Below, in pieces: positions 36,757 to 44,012 of a stretch of DNA of 64,000 nucleotides. Source of the stretch: a virus; IMG/VR virus record IMGVR_UViG_3300008469_000001, positions 1 through 64,000 of that record; one strand, 5' to 3'. Each line of letters starts with the position of its first letter. The stretch's first letter is position 1. The notes beneath the pieces are model-generated. The model did not search any database. It was not told the DNA's origin and saw nothing but the letters and a program-made list of their open reading frames with translations. Position numbers and translations under genes: made by a program.

Positions 36757-36767
36757 ATTGTATAATA
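36757..36767 (+). promoter_or_regulatory. Early-type promoter ATTGTATAATA for thymidylate kinase
   Basis: An exact 11-mer, 31 nt before the ATG. An AATAAATA sequence follows 3 bp later and may or may not be functional. Confidence 0.6.
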
Positions 36768-36797
36768 GATAATAAATAAAGAAAAAACGAGGTTTAT

Positions 36798-37508
36798 ATG
36801 AAAATTAATAAAATTATAGCTGTTGAGGGTCTTGATAAAACTGGAAAATCAACTTTTTGTGATAAATTTGATGTTATTTTCTCAAGTATGCAGGGTATAA
36901 ACTCTCAAGAACTAATGAGATACTCTTTTCCTAATGTTGAATCACCAATTGGTAAAAGAATAAGAGATGAGTTAAATTCATCATCACCAAATTTAGATAT
37001 TGTAAATACACCAAATTTCTTATCTGAAATGAGTCATTTTTGGATGGAAGAATTATTCAATAATACTAAATCAATTAAAGATAATGCAAACAGTAAAGAA
37101 CATCATATTGTTAATACAAATATTATATTCAATAAAAATTATATTTTTGATAGATATTTTATTTCTACATTAGCATATCAAGCATTTCTTAATAATAGTA
37201 GAACAGACTTAGAATTTATAAAAACAGCTTTAAGAAATAATTCTTTTCTTAAATTACCAACTGATATTATTCTATTAGATATACCAAATGATATTATAAT
37301 TGAAAGAACATTAGCTGATCATGCTTCAGGTTCAAATGACCACAATGATACAATTGATGTGGATTTAATCAATAAAAGAAGAGATGCTTTTGTACAAGCT
37401 GTTAAATTCTTTGAAGGTTCTGGGGTTAATGTTCATTGGTTTGAAGATGTTAGTAAATACACAACAGATGATTTAGTTAAAATTTTAATGGGGAAAATAT
37501 TTGGTTAA
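36798..37508 (+). CDS. tmk: Thymidylate kinase
   Basis: 236 residues with the dTMP kinase layout. The P-loop is VEGLDKTGKST (residues 9-19); an RYSFPNVESPIGKRIRDEL substrate-binding stretch follows; then FDRYFISTLAYQ (D118, R119, Y120), the DR[YH] motif of the family; then DIILLDIPNDIIIERT. It phosphorylates dTMP to dTDP for DNA synthesis. It is a single + strand gene between minus-strand structural genes, has an early-type promoter, and ends in a hairpin that contains its stop codon (37485-37518). Confidence 0.88.
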   Translation: MKINKIIAVEGLDKTGKSTFCDKFDVIFSSMQGINSQELMRYSFPNVESPIGKRIRDELNSSSPNLDIVNTPNFLSEMSHFWMEELFNNTKSIKDNANSKEHHIVNTNIIFNKNYIFDRYFISTLAYQAFLNNSRTDLEFIKTALRNNSFLKLPTDIILLDIPNDIIIERTLADHASGSNDHNDTIDVDLINKRRDAFVQAVKFFEGSGVNVHWFEDVSKYTTDDLVKILMGKIFG

Positions 37509-37518
37509 TCCCCATTAA
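37485..37518. terminator. Terminator-like hairpin at convergent gene ends
   Basis: TTAATGGGG pairs with CCCCATTAA (9 bp). The tmk stop codon lies in the loop, and the convergent 65-residue gene ends 3 nt beyond the stem. Confidence 0.5.
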
Positions 37519-37520
37519 TG

Positions 37521-37718
37521 TTACATTACTTTCAATACTTCAATCACGGTAGTTTTTCCACCAAGTTTCTTAGCAATATTTTGTAATTGTCCATATAATG
37601 ACATATCTTTTTCAGATGCTTCTCCACTTTGACACTTTGAAAGCCATGCTTTAGCATCTTTGCTTGTAGTTTTACCTTTAAATCCTGGCGCACTTTCTTT
37701 TAAGTCTTCTAATCTCAT
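37521..37718 (-). CDS. Hypothetical small protein
   Basis: 65 residues, basic, with two predicted helices (MRLEDLKESAPGFKGKTTSK, SLYGQLQNIAKKLGG). Not recognised. A late-type AATAAATA (37738-37745), overlapping the end of the gp15-like gene, lies 20 nt upstream. It may be a small late protein added after the neck operon. Confidence 0.55.
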   Translation of the reverse strand: MRLEDLKESAPGFKGKTTSKDAKAWLSKCQSGEASEKDMSLYGQLQNIAKKLGGKTTVIEVLKVM

Positions 37719-37740
37719 ATTATATATCCTTTATTTTTAT

Positions 37741-40578
37741 TTATTTATCCAAATATTTTGTTTTCATTAATTCATCAAGTTCTGGTAAATTTTCAGATAA
37801 CCATTTTGATTCAGCTTCTATACTATCTATAAACAAATGAGTTTTCTTAATATCATTCATAAACATATCAAATTGATAAGCATAATTTATATAATCACCC
37901 ATTGTTTTTGGAAGAACCTTTCTAAACAAATTCATATCATCAAGTCTTTCATCACCATTAATATTCATAAAATATTGATCTAAAAACTTACCCATTACTA
38001 TTTTATCAATATCTAATCCTTTTTTCATATACAACATTCTTTTACTTTCTTCATTCATATCAGGAACATAGTAAATTATGAAATCTCTTTCCTTAACCAT
38101 AATATATTTTATAGATTCAACAAACAATCTCATAAATATCAGTCTGTCATCTAACTCTTGTAAATCATAACCTAAAGCTTTAATTTCTTTCTGTTTTCTT
38201 TCATCATCCAAAATATCAAACCCATTACTTACTAAACCTTTTCCATACAAAATAATATAATCTTTCAGTCCTTGCATATTTGTTTTTTCAGTTAAATAAA
38301 ATAAAACTTTAAGCGAATCTATAATTTTCTTAACTCTATCTTCACTTACTTTATCAGGATCAAATCTCTTATACCATATACCATATTTTATTTCATAATC
38401 AAATTCTTCAGGATTATCAACAACTGAACCTAATATTTTTAAATCGGTTTGATTAATAAAACCATCTTTATTAACATCATATATTGGTTTACCATTATTA
38501 TCAAATGATATTGCTTGAGATAAATCAGGTACATCATTAACTTGTCCAATAGCCATATCAGTTGGACTAACTCCATCTGGTGGACTTATAATATCTATAT
38601 TATCAACAATACCATCTATAACATTTTTTAAACTACCATAATCACTTAACATGGTTTCAAATGAGCCTCTATATCTTTTTTCATAAATATCTTTATTTTT
38701 ATTTTTATTATATGATTCTAATAAACTTATATTTTCTTTTTTTGATAATCTATCAACCTGTTTACCAAGAAGAGTTGAAATAATGTAATTATCAATATTT
38801 AAAAATCTATCATTCAGAAATTCATATCCTGAATACAAGCTACCTAAATCATCTATATCTATAATGTCAAGCAATGAATAAGTTTCATCTCCTAATAATA
38901 AATCAAGATCACTTAATTTTGGTAACTCATCTTCATCAACTAATAGAACACCTATTGGTTTGAATTTTGGTGAATTGCTATCAGAAACCATAATAGCCAA
39001 TGGTACACCAACATTTATTTCAATAGGAATATCTATACTGTCATCTAGATTCTTTTTTATATTTGGATAACTATTTTTATCAGTAGTTAAGTTTAAAGTT
39101 ATATTTGATATACTTGAAAATACTCTTAATGTTGTTTGTATTTTATCTCCCACATATTCACTAAATGAATCAAGATATGTTATATTAGAACCATCATCAG
39201 ATACACTTTTATTATTAATAATTTTGAATTCTTCTGGAAACGATTCAAATGGTATCTTGTTCAAACTAAAAGTATAAACCCTTAATTTTTTATTAACAAA
39301 CTTAGATTTAATAAGTTTATCTTTATTCAGTTTTATATTTTCAACTGCAGCTAAATATGATTTCAATCTATCCAATTTATCATCAATATCAATTCTAGTC
39401 GAACCAAACATATTAAGTTTATCAGAATTACTAAAGTTTATATCAGTTTTATTAAACCCAACACTAACAACATTATGATCTAAAAGTGTCATATAAGTAT
39501 TTAAAGTATCAGTATCATCACTAAGAATTTTTTCATAAATTTTTAGATTATCTCTTTGATTATGTTTTTTAAGTGAATCTATTAACAACTCATTAGTATA
39601 TAAGAAATCAATATCTGCCATATCATCAATCAATAATTCCATCATCTGTAAACCCAATACTCTTTCTTTCCCTTTATATTCGATATTTAAAGGAGTAGTG
39701 TCAATAATTTTTGAGTCTCTAATTCTGGAATTTTCTACTAATAGATTATAAAGGTCAAGTTTTTCTCCATATTCATTAATCAATGGAGATTTTCTTATAA
39801 ATTCATCAATAGAGTTAAGTTTCTCTTCTGTTGGTAATCTTTCTGGTGGTAGGGTATTATAATCTACAATTTCATGTCCAACTGAGAAATCAGTATCATC
39901 TAAATTAGCAGGGGTATCAACACCTTTATAGTCTTTATCCAGCATTTGAAACTCAAATGACATATTTGTTGACCAAATTCTTGGTTGTGTTAATAACCAA
40001 CCATTAAGATTAAATGACATAGTTATCATAGCAGAATATTTCTGTGATTCTGGTTCTGTATCAATTTCAATACTGTCTAAGAAGACTTCACTAGTTGAAA
40101 CAGGACACTTTGGTAATGGTTCTATGGTTACTTGTTGAGGTGAATTGAAATATGGTATTATTTGTTCTGATATTTCAAATGCCTGATAATCAGATGAAGC
40201 CCAACATATTAACTCCATAGTAAATCTTATTGGTGATGGTCTCATAGCCACATAACCAGTACTATATCCTAATGGTCTTAAATCAACGGTAATAGTATCT
40301 AATGGAGCTCTTCTTTTTTCAGGATTTCTTTCTAAAGCTGTCATCCTAAAAGAGAACATTGGTACACTAATATCTTTAATTCTGTTTCTATTTTTTGTTT
40401 CCTCATTATCAACATTCATTTCTAAATGCGAAATAATATCTGATGGTGAGCCATAGTGTATAGGTACACTTTCTAAAATACCTCTTCTATTTTTGTAAGG
40501 AATTTCAGAAAATAAGCTTGCGAAACCAACTAAGTAATTTTTTATTTGTCTACCATCAAAGTAAAAATTATGATTCAT
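37741..40578 (-). CDS. 15: Tail sheath stabiliser/terminator, T4 gp15-like, with a large C-terminal extension
   Basis: 945 residues. Residues 1-205 align by eye with T4 gp15 (272 residues): FYFDGRQIKNYLVGFASLFS and VPIHYGSPSDII at the start, RPSPIRFTMELICWASSDYQ with EISEQIIPYFNSPQ (T4: NPSPIKMIYELSIFTRYEDD, IVEQILPYFQ), then SFNLNGWL (T4: TFEVNGWM). The remaining about 740 residues have no T4 counterpart. They are mostly charged and helical, with a dockerin-like calcium loop D701-V-N-K-D-G-F-I-N-Q-T-D712. gp15 caps the contractile tail. It follows gp14- and gp13-like genes in T4 order, confirming the neck module. Confidence 0.82.
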   Translation of the reverse strand: MNHNFYFDGRQIKNYLVGFASLFSEIPYKNRRGILESVPIHYGSPSDIISHLEMNVDNEETKNRNRIKDISVPMFSFRMTALERNPEKRRAPLDTITVDLRPLGYSTGYVAMRPSPIRFTMELICWASSDYQAFEISEQIIPYFNSPQQVTIEPLPKCPVSTSEVFLDSIEIDTEPESQKYSAMITMSFNLNGWLLTQPRIWSTNMSFEFQMLDKDYKGVDTPANLDDTDFSVGHEIVDYNTLPPERLPTEEKLNSIDEFIRKSPLINEYGEKLDLYNLLVENSRIRDSKIIDTTPLNIEYKGKERVLGLQMMELLIDDMADIDFLYTNELLIDSLKKHNQRDNLKIYEKILSDDTDTLNTYMTLLDHNVVSVGFNKTDINFSNSDKLNMFGSTRIDIDDKLDRLKSYLAAVENIKLNKDKLIKSKFVNKKLRVYTFSLNKIPFESFPEEFKIINNKSVSDDGSNITYLDSFSEYVGDKIQTTLRVFSSISNITLNLTTDKNSYPNIKKNLDDSIDIPIEINVGVPLAIMVSDSNSPKFKPIGVLLVDEDELPKLSDLDLLLGDETYSLLDIIDIDDLGSLYSGYEFLNDRFLNIDNYIISTLLGKQVDRLSKKENISLLESYNKNKNKDIYEKRYRGSFETMLSDYGSLKNVIDGIVDNIDIISPPDGVSPTDMAIGQVNDVPDLSQAISFDNNGKPIYDVNKDGFINQTDLKILGSVVDNPEEFDYEIKYGIWYKRFDPDKVSEDRVKKIIDSLKVLFYLTEKTNMQGLKDYIILYGKGLVSNGFDILDDERKQKEIKALGYDLQELDDRLIFMRLFVESIKYIMVKERDFIIYYVPDMNEESKRMLYMKKGLDIDKIVMGKFLDQYFMNINGDERLDDMNLFRKVLPKTMGDYINYAYQFDMFMNDIKKTHLFIDSIEAESKWLSENLPELDELMKTKYLDK

Positions 40579-40587
40579 TTATATTCC

Positions 40588-41343
40588 TTATAGTTTCATA
40601 GTCATAATATCTAGACCAGTATCAATAGATCTCTTTCTAGGTTTATTAGGTCTTGCACTATCAGTTTTCTTTTTTTCTTGTTTTATTTCTTCATTTGAGG
40701 CAGGTTTTTCAGTTCCATCCATTATGTCCAAAACAGATTCTAATTTGGTGTAAGTATCTTTGTAACTTTCATCTTCATCATATTTATCCAATTGTGATGT
40801 ATAATTATCATAAGTAACTTTAGATAATGTTACCATACAAAATATATTTTCCCAAAGGTTTGCATGACCAAAATATACATCTGCAATCTTATATCTGGTT
40901 TTATCCAATACAGTTTCAATAATATCACCAATAAGTGGTTTTCTACCCAAAATTTCTTCTACTTCATCAACATGAATGAATAATTGTTGGTCACTACCAT
41001 TTGGCATTATTACACCCCATTTAGATAAATCCATTTGATATTCTTGAGGAGTCCAGGTAGCCATCATTTCCCTTGGAGGACCTAGTTCTAAATGAGTGTG
41101 ATCTTTTAGGGAATTATCAAAATCTAATTTTAGTGTTGAGTCATTAGACTCAGGTTTTATAGGGAAGTATAGAATAGGTGCACCATCAAGTTTAACTTTT
41201 TCTCTAGCTACTCTCTTTATAAATGTTACATCTTTAGGTTTATTATTATAAACTTTTCTGGAATTAGGACCAGATTCAACTAATTCTGAATCTAGTTTAA
41301 AACCAGTTGGCATAATTTCATTTAAAAAATCGGTTCTATTCAT
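40588..41343 (-). CDS. 14: Neck protein, T4 gp14-like
   Basis: 251 residues (T4 gp14 is 256). By eye the clearest match is PLIGDIIETVLDKTRYKIAD with VYFGHANLW against gp14 [20 protein letters not shown] with WVEPYDPFYQ. An upstream GAPILYFPIKPE matches GVECYYVPREYV, and the GVIMPNGSDQQLFIHVDE region fits the gp14 central part. The C-terminus is basic. gp14 with gp13 joins the head to the tail after DNA packaging. The gene lies between gp13-like and gp15-like genes; a late-type box (AATAAATA) is at 41368-41375. Confidence 0.7.
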   Translation of the reverse strand: MNRTDFLNEIMPTGFKLDSELVESGPNSRKVYNNKPKDVTFIKRVAREKVKLDGAPILYFPIKPESNDSTLKLDFDNSLKDHTHLELGPPREMMATWTPQEYQMDLSKWGVIMPNGSDQQLFIHVDEVEEILGRKPLIGDIIETVLDKTRYKIADVYFGHANLWENIFCMVTLSKVTYDNYTSQLDKYDEDESYKDTYTKLESVLDIMDGTEKPASNEEIKQEKKKTDSARPNKPRKRSIDTGLDIMTMKL

Positions 41344-41367
41344 AACTTTTCTCCCTTATCATACATC

Positions 41368-41375
41368 TATTTATT
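41368..41375 (-). promoter_or_regulatory. Late-type promoter box (AATAAATA variant)
   Basis: On the minus strand, 25 nt before the gp14-like ATG, in the 65-bp gap after the gp13-like gene. Confidence 0.35.
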
Positions 41376-41408
41376 ACAGATTTTAATAATTTTAGAAAAG
41401 GTTATGGA

Positions 41409-42083
41409 TTAACCCATCCAAACTCCACCACAATCAATTACAGATTTATCAAACAATTCCTGTTCTAATCTTTCAATTTCTGTTTGAGCTTGTGAAATTA
41501 AATCAGAACCATTCATTGAAACATCATTTGGTGATGATACTCCAGAAAATTTGCTTCTTATTATTCCTAGATTAAATTTTGCTTGTGCTATGGCATATTT
41601 TTGAACCCAAGGATCACCATATATTGGTGCTAAGTCTTTATATCTCATAACCTTAGCTGCTACATTTTCATCAGTTGCTGGTTGAATATCTGTTTGAACA
41701 TATCTTTTACCATCTCTATGAATAATTCTACTAGGTATTGGATTAGTTACCTTTTGTAATTCATTATCTTGCAATATCATACCTAACATGGTTATTTCAT
41801 ATGCTTGACCAGTAGTTTCAGGTATCAATGTTTGTCCCATTCCACCTTTCATTTTATTCATAGATATAATAAAATCTACATCTTCTGGTACTTCATGATA
41901 ATTCTCACCAGCTTTCAATCTGATTGCAATATTTTCTTCATTCCATGCTTCAGATGAATTATGTCCATAGTAATTAATGGTGTGGTATATAATCATATCT
42001 AAATCCGAATCAGATAATTCTACATCAGTTTGTGATGCACCTAACATACCAACAATATATTGTTTTAAAAAATCTTTTGTCAT
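41409..42083 (-). CDS. 13: Neck protein, T4 gp13-like
   Basis: 224 residues (T4 gp13 is 309). The C-terminal part matches by eye: DPWVQKYAIAQAKFNLGIIR with SKFSGVSSPNDVSMNGSDLI and AQTEIERLEQEL, against the gp13 pattern of DPW.KRY..AL.K.QWG..L.KF.G...PGGV..NG..I...A...I...EEEL. The N-terminal half (YHTINYYGHNSSEAW, ENYHEVPEDVDFI) also fits. It forms the neck with gp14. It is upstream of the gp14- and gp15-like genes, the T4 order. Confidence 0.75.
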   Translation of the reverse strand: MTKDFLKQYIVGMLGASQTDVELSDSDLDMIIYHTINYYGHNSSEAWNEENIAIRLKAGENYHEVPEDVDFIISMNKMKGGMGQTLIPETTGQAYEITMLGMILQDNELQKVTNPIPSRIIHRDGKRYVQTDIQPATDENVAAKVMRYKDLAPIYGDPWVQKYAIAQAKFNLGIIRSKFSGVSSPNDVSMNGSDLISQAQTEIERLEQELFDKSVIDCGGVWMG

Positions 42084-42119
42084 TATTATACCCCCAGAGT
42101 ATTCAAAAAAAGAAAGCTT

Positions 42120-42491
42120 TTATTCAGCTTTCTTTCTTCTGCCTCTTCTTTTTGGAGCCGGTTTTTCTTCTGATTTTTCTACAATTGTATCTTCAATTTT
42201 AACTTCTACTTGTTCTATAGGTGTTTCCACTACTTCTTCAACTTTAGTTATTTTATCAGCTACCTTTGCTTTTGGTTTATTAGTAGTCACTTTTGTTGAT
42301 TGAGTTTTTTTAGGAGTTTCTTTTACTTCTCCATTGATTTCTTCAACTAATTTTAAAACTCTTAAATAACCACCTGTCAATTTTTGTTCTAATGTTACTT
42401 TAGAACCTTTAAATAATGTTACTGTTTGATCTTTACCAGGAATTGTGAAATTAAACACACCAGGCTGTATACTTTCATAAACATATTGCAT
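42120..42491 (-). CDS. Hypothetical protein with basic tail, neck-operon associated
   Basis: 123 residues. The first 60 residues look like a small beta barrel (FNFTIPGKDQTVTLFKGSKV, TGGYLRVLKLVE). The rest is low complexity, Lys/Glu/Thr-rich, and ends in KRRGRRKKAE, which could bind DNA or acidic surfaces. Not recognised. An exact late box (42524-42531) lies 33 nt upstream, so it heads the neck operon; the gp13-like gene follows 36 nt later. A head or neck accessory role is inferred from context. Confidence 0.55.
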   Translation of the reverse strand: MQYVYESIQPGVFNFTIPGKDQTVTLFKGSKVTLEQKLTGGYLRVLKLVEEINGEVKETPKKTQSTKVTTNKPKAKVADKITKVEEVVETPIEQVEVKIEDTIVEKSEEKPAPKRRGRRKKAE

Positions 42492-42523
42492 TAATACTCT
42501 CCTTAAAACACATTGTTTTCTTT

Positions 42524-42531
42524 TATTTATA
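42524..42531 (-). promoter_or_regulatory. T4-type late promoter box TATAAATA
   Basis: An exact match on the minus strand, 33 nt before the gene at 42120-42491 that opens the neck operon. Confidence 0.6.
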
Positions 42532-42545
42532 TTTTAAACGACTTT

Positions 42546-42893
42546 TTAACTTAACTCAGCTATTTTAGCATTCATGTTTTTTAAAAACCTTCTGAATTTA
42601 GATTTCTCTCTTTTTGCCTGAGCTAGATCTTTTTCTTGATTTTTTATATATAAATCATTTTTTTGCTTATGTGTTAATTGGTCTTTTTTATTAACCGTAT
42701 TGATAGTAGCATGAACAGATTTAATGATTCTATCATAGAAATGTAATAATTCATTCAGTCTAGTCTTCGCTCTTGAAAGCTCATTTCTTGTTGGATTTCC
42801 ATCCAACAACAATCTTATTTCTTTTTCATTAATAAGTTTTCTTTGAGCTTCTGCTTCAATTTCAGAACTTGGTCCACTAACACTTACTTTCAT
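42546..42893 (-). CDS. Hypothetical basic coiled-coil protein
   Basis: 115 residues, strongly basic and almost wholly helical, with a heptad-like run (ELSRAKTRLNELLHFYDRII, KDLAQAKREKSKFRRFLKNM). Not recognised. It is 12 nt downstream of the HU-like gene and probably cotranscribed with it. Its charge and company would fit a DNA-associated virion or nucleoid protein, but no motif proves it. Confidence 0.55.
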   Translation of the reverse strand: MKVSVSGPSSEIEAEAQRKLINEKEIRLLLDGNPTRNELSRAKTRLNELLHFYDRIIKSVHATINTVNKKDQLTHKQKNDLYIKNQEKDLAQAKREKSKFRRFLKNMNAKIAELS

Positions 42894-42905
42894 GATAATC
42901 TCCTA

Positions 42906-43187
42906 TTATTCAAATAGGCTTTTACCTTCTGACATCACTTTACAACCAAGCTCATCTCTAGCCTCTTTCATAAAAGTTTCACCAGTTTTAGGATTTCTAA
43001 CTTTTCTGGCATTTTTATGTTTTTTGAATACTTTGAATAGTGAACCAAATTTTACTTCACCACCCTCTTTTACTTCATCAATGATTACTTCTAAGAAACC
43101 ATTCCAAATTCTTTCACATTCAGCTTTTGAAACTTTTTCTTCACCAATTATTTCTTGTAGTTGAACTACTATATCTGCTTTTGTCAT
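42906..43187 (-). CDS. HU/IHF-family DNA-binding protein
   Basis: 93 residues, the normal HU size. MTKADIVVQLQEIIGEEKVS is the N-terminal helical start, EVKFGSLFKVFKKHKNARKV is the strand before the DNA-binding arm, and RNPKTGE is the arm tip, where HU has the Pro that kinks DNA. It bends DNA and may assist the nearby origin, recombination or packaging. It is preceded by an exact late box (43249-43256), so expression is expected late, like a DNA-compaction protein. Confidence 0.9.
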   Translation of the reverse strand: MTKADIVVQLQEIIGEEKVSKAECERIWNGFLEVIIDEVKEGGEVKFGSLFKVFKKHKNARKVRNPKTGETFMKEARDELGCKVMSEGKSLFE

Positions 43188-43248
43188 TTTATTGTCCTTA
43201 TTTTAAATTTTTAAAGAGGAAACTTTTCCCCTTATTTTATTACATTTT

Positions 43249-43256
43249 TATTTATA
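43249..43256 (-). promoter_or_regulatory. T4-type late promoter box TATAAATA
   Basis: An exact match on the minus strand, 62 nt before the HU-like ATG. A small GGAAA/TTTCC hairpin lies between the box and the gene. Confidence 0.5.
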
Positions 43257-43323
43257 TTGAAAAAAAGCCTATTTTGGAAACTTTCTATCAAAACACCTTT
43301 TAAATATACCTTTTTTTATTTTT

Positions 43324-43965
43324 TTAGTTATTTTTTAAAAAATCAATCAAAAGTACATATGCATATCCTATAGAATGCGGTTTTTTATATCTATATTTAC
43401 CATCATCTCTACCCAATTCCTTAAATTGTTCATCAAAAACTGGTATACCATAAGTTTCTCTTAGAATTTTTTGAGCTTCTTCTGATTTCTTTTTCAATAG
43501 TTTATCAGTATGAATATAATTTTTCATCTTATCATAATTAGCTACGGAACCAGGTCTAATCAACGCTAAAATAATAGCAATGTCATTTACAGATGAAACT
43601 TTAAACTCTCTAAGAATACCAGGATACTTACTCAATTGATATGGTTCATCATATTCCCACAATGTTGACCATTGGATATTTTCATTTTCTATCAGGTGTA
43701 TATATTGTATTAATTCATCTGAGGATATATCATCCAAATAACTATTATTAAGAATATCAATCTTTTGAAAATGATTTTTTTCCATTGATTTATAATCTAT
43801 AACAGCTAAATCTTGATAAGCTGGAATTGATTTATAAAAATAAACGCCAGCTGGATGAGGTTGATAATCTCCTCTATCATTCAAAACAGAAGCCCTTAAC
43901 AAACCATTTCTAATTTCATCTGAGTCCTTTGCAGGTATATCCAAATCTAAATCTGAAAATTTCAT
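43324..43965 (-). CDS. DnaE-like palm fragment, C-terminal half (catalytic aspartates, no thumb)
   Basis: 213 residues, starting at an ATG with GGAAAGG upstream. By eye it follows bacterial DnaE in order. SDLDLDIPAKDSDEI at residues 4-18 corresponds to PDFDVDFCMEKRDQV, with D7 and D9 at the two catalytic Asp. HPAGVYFYKSIPAYQDLAVI, then KSMEKNHFQKIDIL, corresponds to HAGGVVIAPTKITDFAPLY and LVKFDFLGL (third catalytic Asp). VNDIAIILALIRPGS corresponds to FEDMIALVALFRPGP, ETYGIPVFDEQ to PTYGIILYQEQ, and KPHSIGYAYVLLIDFL to KSHSAAYALVSYQTLWL. The roughly 100-residue thumb and most of the fingers are missing. It begins where the 19609-20115 product ends. Activity is unproven. Confidence 0.7.
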   Translation of the reverse strand: MKFSDLDLDIPAKDSDEIRNGLLRASVLNDRGDYQPHPAGVYFYKSIPAYQDLAVIDYKSMEKNHFQKIDILNNSYLDDISSDELIQYIHLIENENIQWSTLWEYDEPYQLSKYPGILREFKVSSVNDIAIILALIRPGSVANYDKMKNYIHTDKLLKKKSEEAQKILRETYGIPVFDEQFKELGRDDGKYRYKKPHSIGYAYVLLIDFLKNN

Positions 43966-43993
43966 ATTAACCTTTCCAACTAATGTTTATTAT

Positions 43994-44004
43994 TATTTTA
44001 CAAT
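43994..44004 (-). promoter_or_regulatory. Early-type promoter variant ATTGTAAAATA
   Basis: 29 nt before the ATG of the DnaE-like C-half, the same sequence and spacing as before the N-half. Confidence 0.45.
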
Positions 44005-44012
44005 TTTAGTCA

